DNA of 14,710 nucleotides, from contig DIHT01000072.1 of the NCBI GenBank assembly GCA_002420305.1, positions 1,590 through 16,299 of the forward strand, in the 5' to 3' direction. Positions 1 through 7,172 of the stretch are shown here, one piece after another. Source of the stretch: Akkermansiaceae bacterium UBA5689. GTDB lineage: Bacteria > Verrucomicrobiota > Verrucomicrobiia > Verrucomicrobiales > Akkermansiaceae. Within the stretch, counting starts at the first letter, position 1. Each line of letters starts with the position of its first letter. The notes beneath the pieces were generated by a model. The model was given only the letters and a program-made list of their open reading frames with translations, had not been told where the DNA came from and did not search any database. Made by a program: the position numbers and the translations under genes.

Positions 1-2442
1 CGAGGACAGCGCTATCTTGTCAACGTGGGGTCTGTTGGTGAACCCCGGACCACAGACGTTAGAGCCAGCTATGTCATCTATGATGACGCAACCCAAACAG
101 TTTTCTTCCGCAGGGTAGCTTTTGATGTAGAAGCCTACAAGAGGGACCTCCAGCAGGCTGGCCTGGAGATTCTCCCATACTTTGTGCAGGTCGTTGATGC
201 TGGGAAGGTGGCAGATGCTCCCCGTCCTGCTGCAGCGCCACAGCTTGCCCTCGCGCATCTCCCGAAGGTTGGGGAGGTCGTGGCTGGAGGCCAGGGACAC
301 TTAGTGATGGGAATGCCTGGAACGGGAGGGCGTCCGGCGACAGGTATAGGGGGATCGGTTTCGCAGCCCAAGTCCAGCCTCCCTTGGGTTCTGAGCATTG
401 CTGCCCTTGTCACCATTTTGATAGCGATCATCGCTATCGGCATGATGCAGGGCGAAGAGGGTGATGCAGGAGTCGACGGAGAGACAATACCCCAGAGTCC
501 TGAAAAAATTCTGACGAATACGGCTCCCACGAAAGAGGTTGAGCGAGTAGATACGGTGCAGGGTCCGATTAGGGATTTGATTGTTCAACGATTCGGGAAA
601 AATTTTCGCAGTCTTGCAGAGCTTCGGGCAGAGGCTGGTGAATTGAATTCAGGCAAGCCAATACCAGAGGGCATGCTGGATCTCGGAGCTGCAGGTAACG
701 AGCCTTCTGGACTGGTGTGGGAGGGCTACTTGCGTGTTGCAGAGAGAGGATTCTATAAGTTCTCTCTTGAGGCTTCGTCTGGTGCGGCTCTCCTTATCTA
801 CGGGGAAGAGCAGGTCTCCTCGATTTCAGGATCGCAAGAATCAGCCCGAGTTCTCTGTAGAAAGGGCCATGCACCATTCCGTGTAGAATATTTTCAGCAG
901 GGTGGGGAGCAGAGCCCAGGGCTTAGTCTGAATTGGTCTGGTCCCGGGCTAGGCGGCACGCTTTCTCTGGTGCGCGAGGCAGGCAGTAGTGGGGCGGCGA
1001 TTGCAGGGAGCCCCTCGCCGAGGGATTCCGAGTCTACCCCGACGGATCCGACAGCGCCCAGCAGCACTACTGAAGACCAGCTGGATCGAACGGCTCCGGA
1101 AAGTATGAGCGAGGGCCTGGCCGCCTATTGGCCTCTCGATCGCCGGGCCTCCACAGCCGTATCGCGTTTTACGGTGACGGAGCGGGGAGTCGAGGAGAAG
1201 CTCATCATGAAAGGTCAGCCCCTGCGTTACCTTCGGCCGGCTGCTGACCCTGGAGCGCTGAAGTGGGAGAGGCCTGGGTTTGACGACTCAAACGGCTGGC
1301 TTGATGGGAGCAATGGCATTGGCTATGAGGATGTTCCGGGAGCGTTCAAAGAGCTCCTTGAGACTCGGATTGAAACAGGAAAGGGGAAGCACCCACATAG
1401 TCTCTACCTGCGAATTCCGTTCGAGGTAAAGGACCCCAAGGTCTACGAACAACTTGCGCTTTATATTTATTACGACGATGGATTTAAGGCCTACTTGAAC
1501 GGTTCGGAACTGGGCAGCAGGAATGCGCCCTTCCCTTTCCTATGGAACTCAGGGTCCGCCAAGAAGAGGGACGATAGTGACGCGGTCAAAGCAGAGGCAA
1601 TCAGGCTCAGTGTGCGACGGGTCAGCCAACTGGTGAAGGGGACTAATGTTTTGGCAATTCATGCTCTTAATGACGGGGAGAAGAGTAAGCCCAATGCAAC
1701 AAATACCGGTTGTGCGAGCACCGATATGCTCATTCTTGCTCAGCTCGTGGGCTTACGCAAAGACGATGAATTCCCCGAGGAGTCGGTTAGAAGGGAGCCA
1801 AGCAAACATGAGTTACCGATTGAAGACGCCATGATCAAGGGAGAGGTGAAGGAGGTAGACGAGGGCAGATTCGGGGAGGCCTATGACTTTGGTGGAGGCA
1901 GCTTGGATATCGGAAGCAAGAATGAGTTCGCGATTGCGAACCAATCCTTTACTGCGAGTCTTTGGTTCACTAGGAATCCCGGGTCCACCGACGGCCATGC
2001 AAGGCGGTTGATCTCTGCGGGTGCCGGTTCGGATCAGAAGGCGGGTTGGGCGCTTTGGCTTCAGAAGGATGGCACGGGGCTGACCTTTCGCGTTAGTGAT
2101 GGCGATTCTGGCTCGGATATTACGGCCAAATACGAAAGCCTCGTGAACGGAGAGTGGCATCACGTGGCGGTTGTTGTTGAACGAGATAGCAGCAGGATTC
2201 AGGTGTTTATCGACGGAGCTTTGGCAGCGGAGAAGGTTGCTGCGGCCCTGCTTGACGGGAAGACCATCGGAGCTTCCTCGGGGCTTTGCATCGGGCGTAA
2301 CTCTGATGATCAACAGCATCATTCTGGCAAGATTGATGACGTTGCGCTTTGGCGTCGGGCCCTGTTGCCGGAGGAAATCGAAAGGATTTTCCAATCGGAG
2401 CAATCGGCCGGAGGACTCTTTGAATTGGATCCGCTGGATTAA
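1..2442 (+). CDS. Metallophosphoesterase-membrane-PA14-LamG fusion protein (5' end outside window)
   Basis: The frame is open to base 1, and residues encoded before the GTG at 25 (YLVN) continue smoothly into VGSVGEPR...RASYVIYD. This is the C-terminal signature of YfcE/calcineurin-like phosphoesterases, so GTG25 is not the real start and the catalytic metal-site half lies upstream. Numbering from GTG25: phosphoesterase tail 1-55; Pro/Gly-rich linker; one membrane helix about 119-141 (LPWVLSIAALVTILIAII); PA14-like beta-sandwich about 225-315; Ser/Thr/Pro linker; LamG first strand 364-372 (GLAAYWPLD); galactose-binding-like module about 400-580 (DDGFKAYLNG); remainder of LamG 614-790 (RFGEAYDF, WHHVAVV, IDDVALWRRAL). 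Topology would place the phosphoesterase in the cytoplasm and the binding modules outside. PA14 and LamG usually bind glycans or other surface ligands; the ligand here is unknown. It ends at TAA, 25 bp before the convergent stop of the next gene. Confidence 0.9.
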   Translation, partial: RGQRYLVNVGSVGEPRTTDVRASYVIYDDATQTVFFRRVAFDVEAYKRDLQQAGLEILPYFVQVVDAGKVADAPRPAAAPQLALAHLPKVGEVVAGGQGHLVMGMPGTGGRPATGIGGSVSQPKSSLPWVLSIAALVTILIAIIAIGMMQGEEGDAGVDGETIPQSPEKILTNTAPTKEVERVDTVQGPIRDLIVQRFGKNFRSLAELRAEAGELNSGKPIPEGMLDLGAAGNEPSGLVWEGYLRVAERGFYKFSLEASSGAALLIYGEEQVSSISGSQESARVLCRKGHAPFRVEYFQQGGEQSPGLSLNWSGPGLGGTLSLVREAGSSGAAIAGSPSPRDSESTPTDPTAPSSTTEDQLDRTAPESMSEGLAAYWPLDRRASTAVSRFTVTERGVEEKLIMKGQPLRYLRPAADPGALKWERPGFDDSNGWLDGSNGIGYEDVPGAFKELLETRIETGKGKHPHSLYLRIPFEVKDPKVYEQLALYIYYDDGFKAYLNGSELGSRNAPFPFLWNSGSAKKRDDSDAVKAEAIRLSVRRVSQLVKGTNVLAIHALNDGEKSKPNATNTGCASTDMLILAQLVGLRKDDEFPEESVRREPSKHELPIEDAMIKGEVKEVDEGRFGEAYDFGGGSLDIGSKNEFAIANQSFTASLWFTRNPGSTDGHARRLISAGAGSDQKAGWALWLQKDGTGLTFRVSDGDSGSDITAKYESLVNGEWHHVAVVVERDSSRIQVFIDGALAAEKVAAALLDGKTIGASSGLCIGRNSDDQQHHSGKIDDVALWRRALLPEEIERIFQSEQSAGGLFELDPLD

Positions 2443-2467
2443 AATACGGGTTAAGTCCCGAGCAGCT

Positions 2468-3994
2468 TTATCGGCTGCGGTAGGCCCAGAGATGGCCAGT
2501 TCCGCGGATATAAAGCGTATCATGGTCCAGAGCCGGGGAAACGGATGCGGACTCAGGCAGCTGAAAACGATGTGCCATCTCGAACTTGCTGCCAGCTTTC
2601 ACCACGGAGAGAGTTCCCTGATCGGAGAGCAGGTAGAGATGTCCATTAGCCGCAACCGGAGATGCACTATATTGTCCTGTTCCTCCAAGACGTCCTCGGT
2701 AGCTAAGTTTACCTGTCTCTGGGTCTACCGCAGCAAGTGTTCCCCCATTTCGAACCATGTAGATCCGGTCACGATAGAAAAGGGGAGAGGGAATCTCTGG
2801 CACACTGCGGTTGAGTTCCCATGCGATATGTTCTTTCCCGAGCTCGCCCCGTCCTCCCGGGGTAATAGCCATGAGAATCGGCCTTCCCGGCCGGTTCGTG
2901 ATATGGGCAGACAACTCCTGCTCCGTCCACAGGTTATCGCGGTTCTTGTCGGCCCACCCGAAAATTCCCTGTTGACGCTCGCGTCGGCGTGCCGGGTCAG
3001 AGGGCAGAGGAATACCCCATCCTGGGTGTCCCAGAGGCAGCTCAGGTCGCAGAGGCCACGTAAAGTTTTCGGTAATCTCGTCCCTGCCAACTTTGCCATC
3101 CCTATTCTTGTCGAATTTTAACATGGAGTCCCAGAAGGGCTTGGGGTCGATCTCGGCGTCGGATACCCCACCAAGTTGCGCAGAAGAAATATAGATACTG
3201 TCTCTGCCCTGGACCGGAATGGCGATGGTCTCGCGTGAGAAGCCTTTTGCGAACCATTTTTCCTGACCGGTCAGGGGGTTGTAGCCAACTACTCGTCCAT
3301 GCCCAAGGACCACAAGCTCGTCATCATCGTTATGTCTCCAGATTGTCGGAGTCGACCAGCCACTTCGCAGGAAAGGCCGTGCGGTTTCCCATATCAGTTT
3401 CCCGTCAGCCCGGCTGAATGCGAGGACTCGGGAACGGCTTACTCTACTGTTCTCGAGATTAGCATCATCATCTGTAACAAGAATGAGAAGGTCTTTGTAG
3501 GCAATCGGAGATGTAGATGCTCCATAAAGGCTTTTTGAGGGCTGCAGGGGTCTCTTCCAGACCTCCGTCCCGTCGTGTTGGTAGGCAAGAAGGCCATATG
3601 ATCCGAAATAGACGTAGACTTTTTCTTTGTCGACAAGGGCAGAGGGAGAGGCGGGAGTGTTTGCCTTATGAACCTTTTGGAGAGGTTTTTCTGGCGCTAC
3701 ACGCCGCCAGAGTTCCTGGCCGTTTCTGCGATCGAGGGCGATGGTGAGGAGTCGTCCTTCATCGAAAGCGGTAAGAAAAATACGGTCTCCGGCAATGACA
3801 GGGGACGAGAGCCCTGCGGGCAGGGCTGCTTTCCAGGCCAAGTCGCCAGGCTGAATCATGACCGGGGGTTTGGACTCCTCCATGACTCCGGAGCCGTTTG
3901 GGCCCCGGAACTGATTCCAAGTCTTCTTCGTGGCCTCACCAGCGTATCCCAGTGAAGTCATGAGGATGCCGGTCAGGATCAAAACTCTAGTCAC
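2468..3994 (-). CDS. Secreted PQQ-like beta-propeller protein with EF-hand-like insert
   Basis: 508 residues. I chose GTG at 3994: it gives a compact signal peptide (MTRVLILTGILMTSLGYA, cut before GEA) with AGGGAAG 8 nt upstream. A TTG at 4021 in the same frame has no ribosome site and would add charged residues before the signal. The mature protein starts with WNQFRGPNGSG, the usual opening of PQQ-like (BamB/quinoprotein-fold) propellers in the planctomycete-verrucomicrobial group. Blade signatures recur: SSPVIAGDRIFL, ALDRRNGQELW, NPLTGQEKW, AAVDPETGKL. Between blades, residues 295-306 form a canonical EF-hand loop (DKNRDGKVGRDE). Residues 349-360 form a second, degenerate one (DKNRDNLWTEQE, with Asn replacing the usual Gly). 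Calcium binding is therefore likely. True PQQ binding or enzymatic activity is not shown; a structural or binding role outside the cell is as plausible. Convergent with gene 1 and divergent from the next propeller gene. Confidence 0.9.
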   Translation of the reverse strand: MTRVLILTGILMTSLGYAGEATKKTWNQFRGPNGSGVMEESKPPVMIQPGDLAWKAALPAGLSSPVIAGDRIFLTAFDEGRLLTIALDRRNGQELWRRVAPEKPLQKVHKANTPASPSALVDKEKVYVYFGSYGLLAYQHDGTEVWKRPLQPSKSLYGASTSPIAYKDLLILVTDDDANLENSRVSRSRVLAFSRADGKLIWETARPFLRSGWSTPTIWRHNDDDELVVLGHGRVVGYNPLTGQEKWFAKGFSRETIAIPVQGRDSIYISSAQLGGVSDAEIDPKPFWDSMLKFDKNRDGKVGRDEITENFTWPLRPELPLGHPGWGIPLPSDPARRRERQQGIFGWADKNRDNLWTEQELSAHITNRPGRPILMAITPGGRGELGKEHIAWELNRSVPEIPSPLFYRDRIYMVRNGGTLAAVDPETGKLSYRGRLGGTGQYSASPVAANGHLYLLSDQGTLSVVKAGSKFEMAHRFQLPESASVSPALDHDTLYIRGTGHLWAYRSR

Positions 3995-4292
3995 CTTGGG
4001 ATCTTCCCTGTGCCCCGGCAAGGAACCAAGGAGATTTTCGCCGCTCTCTCAGGAGACAGGTCTCCGTCCTCCCGTCGCAATGCGTGGAATTCTGCTTTTG
4101 AGGCAGAATAAGGAAGAGGCCCTGTTCGTATGGGATTAAGGCTTTCTACGCGAAGGTTCTACGATTCCAGCGATATTGGCTCCTTATGGCTGTCACGCTA
4201 CTGGGGAAAAATCTGGCTAGAATACCGAAGGTTTTTACGGCGTTGCAAGTTTAGGCGTGGAAAGGCCGTTTGAACTTATCCAGACTACCGCC
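3995..4292. promoter_or_regulatory. Divergent intergenic region with two inverted repeats
   Basis: No convincing gene lies in this stretch, which separates two divergently transcribed PQQ-like propeller genes and must hold the promoters of both. Visible structure: a perfect inverted repeat GGAGAC-AG-GTCTCC at 4052-4065, and a perfect 7-bp inverted repeat ATTCTGC-TTTTGAG-GCAGAAT at 4089-4109. Neither is followed by a T-run, so they are not simple terminators. TAGAAT at 4218-4223 could be a -10 element for the plus-strand gene, but I see no good -35 at the right distance. Operators, an untranslated-leader hairpin or a small RNA are possible; nothing distinguishes them here. Confidence 0.4.
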
Positions 4293-5816
4293 ATGGCCTC
4301 GAGAAACATTAAATTTATGGTGAGCGGATTTTTCCTCCTCTGCGCCAACTATTGCCCTGCGGTCCCGTGGGCACAGTGGGGGGGGAGCCCAGACAAGAAT
4401 ATGGTTTCCCCTGAGCTGGATTTGCCACTGGAGATTTCTGGAGGTGAGGAGAGCGAGGAACGGGAAGGAGAGATTAACCTTGCGAGTGCCAAGGGGTGCA
4501 AATGGGTCGTTGCTCTTGGTTCAGAGTCATATGGAACGCCAACTGTGGGCAGTGGAGTGGTTCTGGTGGGAACGAATAACGAAAAGCCAAGAAACCCATC
4601 CATTGCAGGGGACCGTGGAGTAGTGATGGCTTTCCGGGAAAAGGACGGGGAGTTTCTCTGGCAGTTGACCGCACCTAAGCTTCCGGGCGGGGATGAGGTA
4701 GACTGGGAATACCTTGGGATCTGCTCGTCCACGCTGATTGAAGGAGAGCGGGGGTATGTCATGACGAATCGGGGAGAGGTCGCTTGTCTCGACCTGAAGG
4801 GGCTGGCCAATGGGAATCAGGGGATTCAGAGCGAGGGCCAATATATGGCGGGGCCGGGTAAGAAGGGAGCTGATGTGGGGCCTACGGATGCCGATATTTT
4901 ATGGACCTATGACATGATCAAGGAGCTTGGAGTTGTTCCACATAATATCACGAGTAGCTCCGCTGCCTTGGTGGAGGGAAAGATTGTGGCGACAACTTCG
5001 AATGGAATCAATGAAGAGCATGATCATATCCCTTCCCCGAAGGCGCCTGCCTTGATCACGTTGAATGCAATGACTGGAAAGCTCGAGGGCATTGAGCAGG
5101 CTGGGATCTCGGCGGCAACAATGCATTGCAACTGGTCTTCACCCTGCATTGGGGAACGGCGTGGTCGCCCTGCGATATTCTTCGGGGGCGGAGATGGCTT
5201 CCTACATGCATTTGATCCTGCAGGAGAGAAGTCAGATGAAGGCAGCCCTGTTCTGCAGGAGGATTGGCGGGTAGATGCCAATCCTCCGGAATATCGGGTT
5301 GATGAGGACGGTAAGCCCCGGGACTATCCGTCATACCGGGGGCCGAGTGAAATTGTGGGAACCCCGGTTTATCATAAGGGAAAGGTGTTCGTGACGGTAG
5401 GGCAGGACCCGGAAAATGGAGATGGAGTGGGGATGCTCAGTTGCGTAGATGCAGAAACCGGAAAGCCGGATTGGACCTACAAGAAGATTAACCGCTCTCT
5501 CTCAACTCCCTCCGTGAAAGATGGCCTCGTTTACATTGCGGATTTCACTGGTCAGATTCATTGTGTTGACGCCGGCTCTGGTAAGGCGCTTTGGGTTCAC
5601 GATACGCTGAGCCGAATCTGGGGTTCCACTCTGGTTGCAGACGGCCGGATCTATATTGGGACAGAAGATGGAGAAGTGATTATCCTGAAAGAGGGACGCA
5701 ATCTTGAAGAGGTGGGTACGGCTGAGTTCTCAGGCCCTATTTATTCCAGTTTGGTGGCGGCCAATGGGACCTTATATGTCCAGACCCAGAACCATCTTTA
5801 CGCTTTCGGGAAATAA
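4293..5816 (+). CDS. Exported PQQ-like beta-propeller protein
   Basis: 507 residues from ATG4293. This start gives a signal peptide (MASRNIKFMVSGFFLLC..., probable cut after AVPWA). An in-frame GTG at 4257 would put 12 extra residues, including acidic ones, ahead of it. Neither start has a clear Shine-Dalgarno sequence, so the start is uncertain; ATG4317 is also possible. After the signal comes WAQWGGSPDKNMV, a variant of the WxQFRGP opening of the neighbouring propellers. Blade signatures follow: VVMAFREKDGEFLWQL, FLHAFDPAG, CVDAETGKPDWTY, CVDAGSGKALW and a final LYVQTQNHLYAF. These indicate an eight- or seven-bladed quinoprotein-like propeller. Only remote likeness to its two neighbours is apparent, so they are not recent duplicates. 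No catalytic residue or PQQ ligand can be assigned; the role is unknown. It ends 12 bp from the convergent stop of the next gene. Confidence 0.88.
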   Translation: MASRNIKFMVSGFFLLCANYCPAVPWAQWGGSPDKNMVSPELDLPLEISGGEESEEREGEINLASAKGCKWVVALGSESYGTPTVGSGVVLVGTNNEKPRNPSIAGDRGVVMAFREKDGEFLWQLTAPKLPGGDEVDWEYLGICSSTLIEGERGYVMTNRGEVACLDLKGLANGNQGIQSEGQYMAGPGKKGADVGPTDADILWTYDMIKELGVVPHNITSSSAALVEGKIVATTSNGINEEHDHIPSPKAPALITLNAMTGKLEGIEQAGISAATMHCNWSSPCIGERRGRPAIFFGGGDGFLHAFDPAGEKSDEGSPVLQEDWRVDANPPEYRVDEDGKPRDYPSYRGPSEIVGTPVYHKGKVFVTVGQDPENGDGVGMLSCVDAETGKPDWTYKKINRSLSTPSVKDGLVYIADFTGQIHCVDAGSGKALWVHDTLSRIWGSTLVADGRIYIGTEDGEVIILKEGRNLEEVGTAEFSGPIYSSLVAANGTLYVQTQNHLYAFGK

Positions 5817-5828
5817 TACCGGACCTGC

Positions 5829-7109
5829 TCACTGGTTGCGCAGGCCATAGAGGGCCTTTTTGGTTCTCACGATGAGCATATCCCCGGAAACTGCGGGAGA
5901 CCCCATACATCCAGCTTCCAGTTCGTTCGTTGAGATGACCTTGAAATTACGCTCAGCGGCAAGAACGGTGCCCTTCCCGTTTTCGTCGAACAGGTAGATC
6001 ATCCCGCCGGCCATGATGGGAGAGGCCGAGAAGTTTCCCCCAATCCGCTTCTTCCATATTTCGGCACCCGTTCGGGCATTGAGGCAAGCAGCGACCCCCC
6101 CATCATCGACCATGAAAAGAAGGTCGCCCCTGATAAGGATGGATGGCTTTTTCGGGGCCGCCTTCGTATATCGCCAAGCCACGTGACTCTCGGTAACGTG
6201 ACCCTCTCCATCTGGACGAACGGCGAGGAGAATGCCCTTACTGAAGCCCATTGTGGTGTAGACCATCCCAAGGCCTGTGACTGGTCTGCAGGAGGTGGAA
6301 TGAGTACCAATCGTCTCCACCCGCCAGAGCTCCTTTCCCGTAGTTGGATTGTATCCATACAGGGCCATTGCTCCTGCACTGACGAGGACGGACTTCCCGT
6401 CGGGGGTTCTGACCATTATCGGAGTGCCATAGGCCTTGCGCATGTCGCCGTCTCTCTTCGGTTTTCCACTGGCGTCGAGATCGCGGTAATCGACGCTCCG
6501 AGGCGTTTTCCATAGGGTCTTCCCCGTCAGCTTATCGAGTGCCACAACGAATTGATGATCAGCACCGTCGAAGTTGAGGATAAGAGAATCACCATGGAGG
6601 ATTGGAGAGGAGCCAGCGCCCCGGAAATGATCGCAGGTAAAGTCAGTACGTTGCCAGACAACCTCACCATCGGAAGCCCTGAGGCACGCTGTGTAGGGAG
6701 AGCCGAAAGTCAGGTATACCAATCCATCTTCAAGCACTGGAGTAGGCGAGGCATAAGAGTTAAAGGCATGACAGAACTGCGGTTTTTCCACCGTCCAAAG
6801 CAGCTTATCATAGAGAACCTTGCCATTGGATTTGTCGAGACAGAGGACCGAGAGGTTGGTGCCCTCGGGATTCGCATTTGTTACCCAGACTCGGTCACCC
6901 CAGACCACGGGAGAAGACCAGGCCTTGCCCTGCAAAGGGGTTTTCCAGGCGACATTCCGCTCCTCATTCCATACCGTGGGTAATCCAGTATTTTCGGCTC
7001 GCCCATCTTCGCCGGGACCTCGGAACTGGTTCCAGTTCTCAGTCGCGTTGGAGAGGATGCAGAGAGCCGCGAGATGGAGAAGGGTGAGACATGCCTGACG
7101 GAAAACCAT
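5829..7109 (-). CDS. Secreted PQQ-like beta-propeller protein
   Basis: 426 residues from ATG7109, which is supported by AGGAGG 8 nt upstream. A signal peptide (MVFRQACLTLLHLAALCILSNA, cut before TEN) leads into WNQFRGPGEDGRA. Repeated blade motifs follow: SSPVVWGDRVWV, CLDKSNGKVLYD, SPTPVLEDGLVYLTFG, CLRASDGEVVWQ, ALDKLTGKTLWK, YNPTTGKELWR, CLNARTGAEIWK, SASPIMAGGMIYLFDENG. Length and pattern match the common secreted WD40/PQQ-like propeller of the planctomycete-verrucomicrobial group. Residues for PQQ or metal binding cannot be assigned, so enzymatic activity is not claimed. It lies 63 bp downstream of the FG-GAP/thioredoxin lipoprotein gene on the same strand with no terminator visible between them. 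Co-transcription is likely, although the strong ribosome site allows independent translation. Its TGA stop is used normally, which matters for judging the in-frame TGA of the upstream gene. Confidence 0.92.
   Translation of the reverse strand: MVFRQACLTLLHLAALCILSNATENWNQFRGPGEDGRAENTGLPTVWNEERNVAWKTPLQGKAWSSPVVWGDRVWVTNANPEGTNLSVLCLDKSNGKVLYDKLLWTVEKPQFCHAFNSYASPTPVLEDGLVYLTFGSPYTACLRASDGEVVWQRTDFTCDHFRGAGSSPILHGDSLILNFDGADHQFVVALDKLTGKTLWKTPRSVDYRDLDASGKPKRDGDMRKAYGTPIMVRTPDGKSVLVSAGAMALYGYNPTTGKELWRVETIGTHSTSCRPVTGLGMVYTTMGFSKGILLAVRPDGEGHVTESHVAWRYTKAAPKKPSILIRGDLLFMVDDGGVAACLNARTGAEIWKKRIGGNFSASPIMAGGMIYLFDENGKGTVLAAERNFKVISTNELEAGCMGSPAVSGDMLIVRTKKALYGLRNQ
5842..5861 (+). terminator. 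Possible rho-independent terminator of the 4293-5816 gene
   Basis: AGGCC (5842-5846), a six-base loop ATAGAG, and GGCCT (5853-5857) form a perfect five-base-pair hairpin that runs directly into TTTTT (5857-5861). It starts 26 bp after the TAA of the plus-strand gene. It lies inside the last codons of the convergent gene, so the sequence is also coding on the other strand. The short stem keeps confidence moderate. Confidence 0.45.
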
Positions 7110-7117
7110 GGTGAGAT

Positions 7118-7127
7118 CCTCCTCTCC
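7118..7127 (-). promoter_or_regulatory. Strong Shine-Dalgarno site of the 5829-7109 gene
   Basis: On the minus strand this reads GGAGAGGAGG, with AGGAGG ending 8 nt before ATG7109. It fixes the start and is the best ribosome site in the window. A weak 5-bp pairing (GTGAG/CTCAC, 7130-7134 with 7111-7115) could enclose it, but this is too short to claim control. Confidence 0.75.
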
Positions 7128-7172
7128 ACCTCACTTCTGGTCAAAGGAGAAATACGGCCCTCCTCCTCACTC

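Noticed and set aside
2443..2480. Short inverted repeats (CGGG-TTAAGT-CCCG and GCAGC-TTTATCG-GCTGC) between convergent stops as a bidirectional terminator
   Set aside because: Stems of only four and five pairs without a following T-run; the second overlaps the stop codon of the minus-strand gene.
2171..3121. Plus-strand ORF of 316 codons
   Set aside because: It overlaps the ends of two well-supported genes on both sides, has no recognisable domain and an irregular composition; it is an antisense/off-frame shadow.
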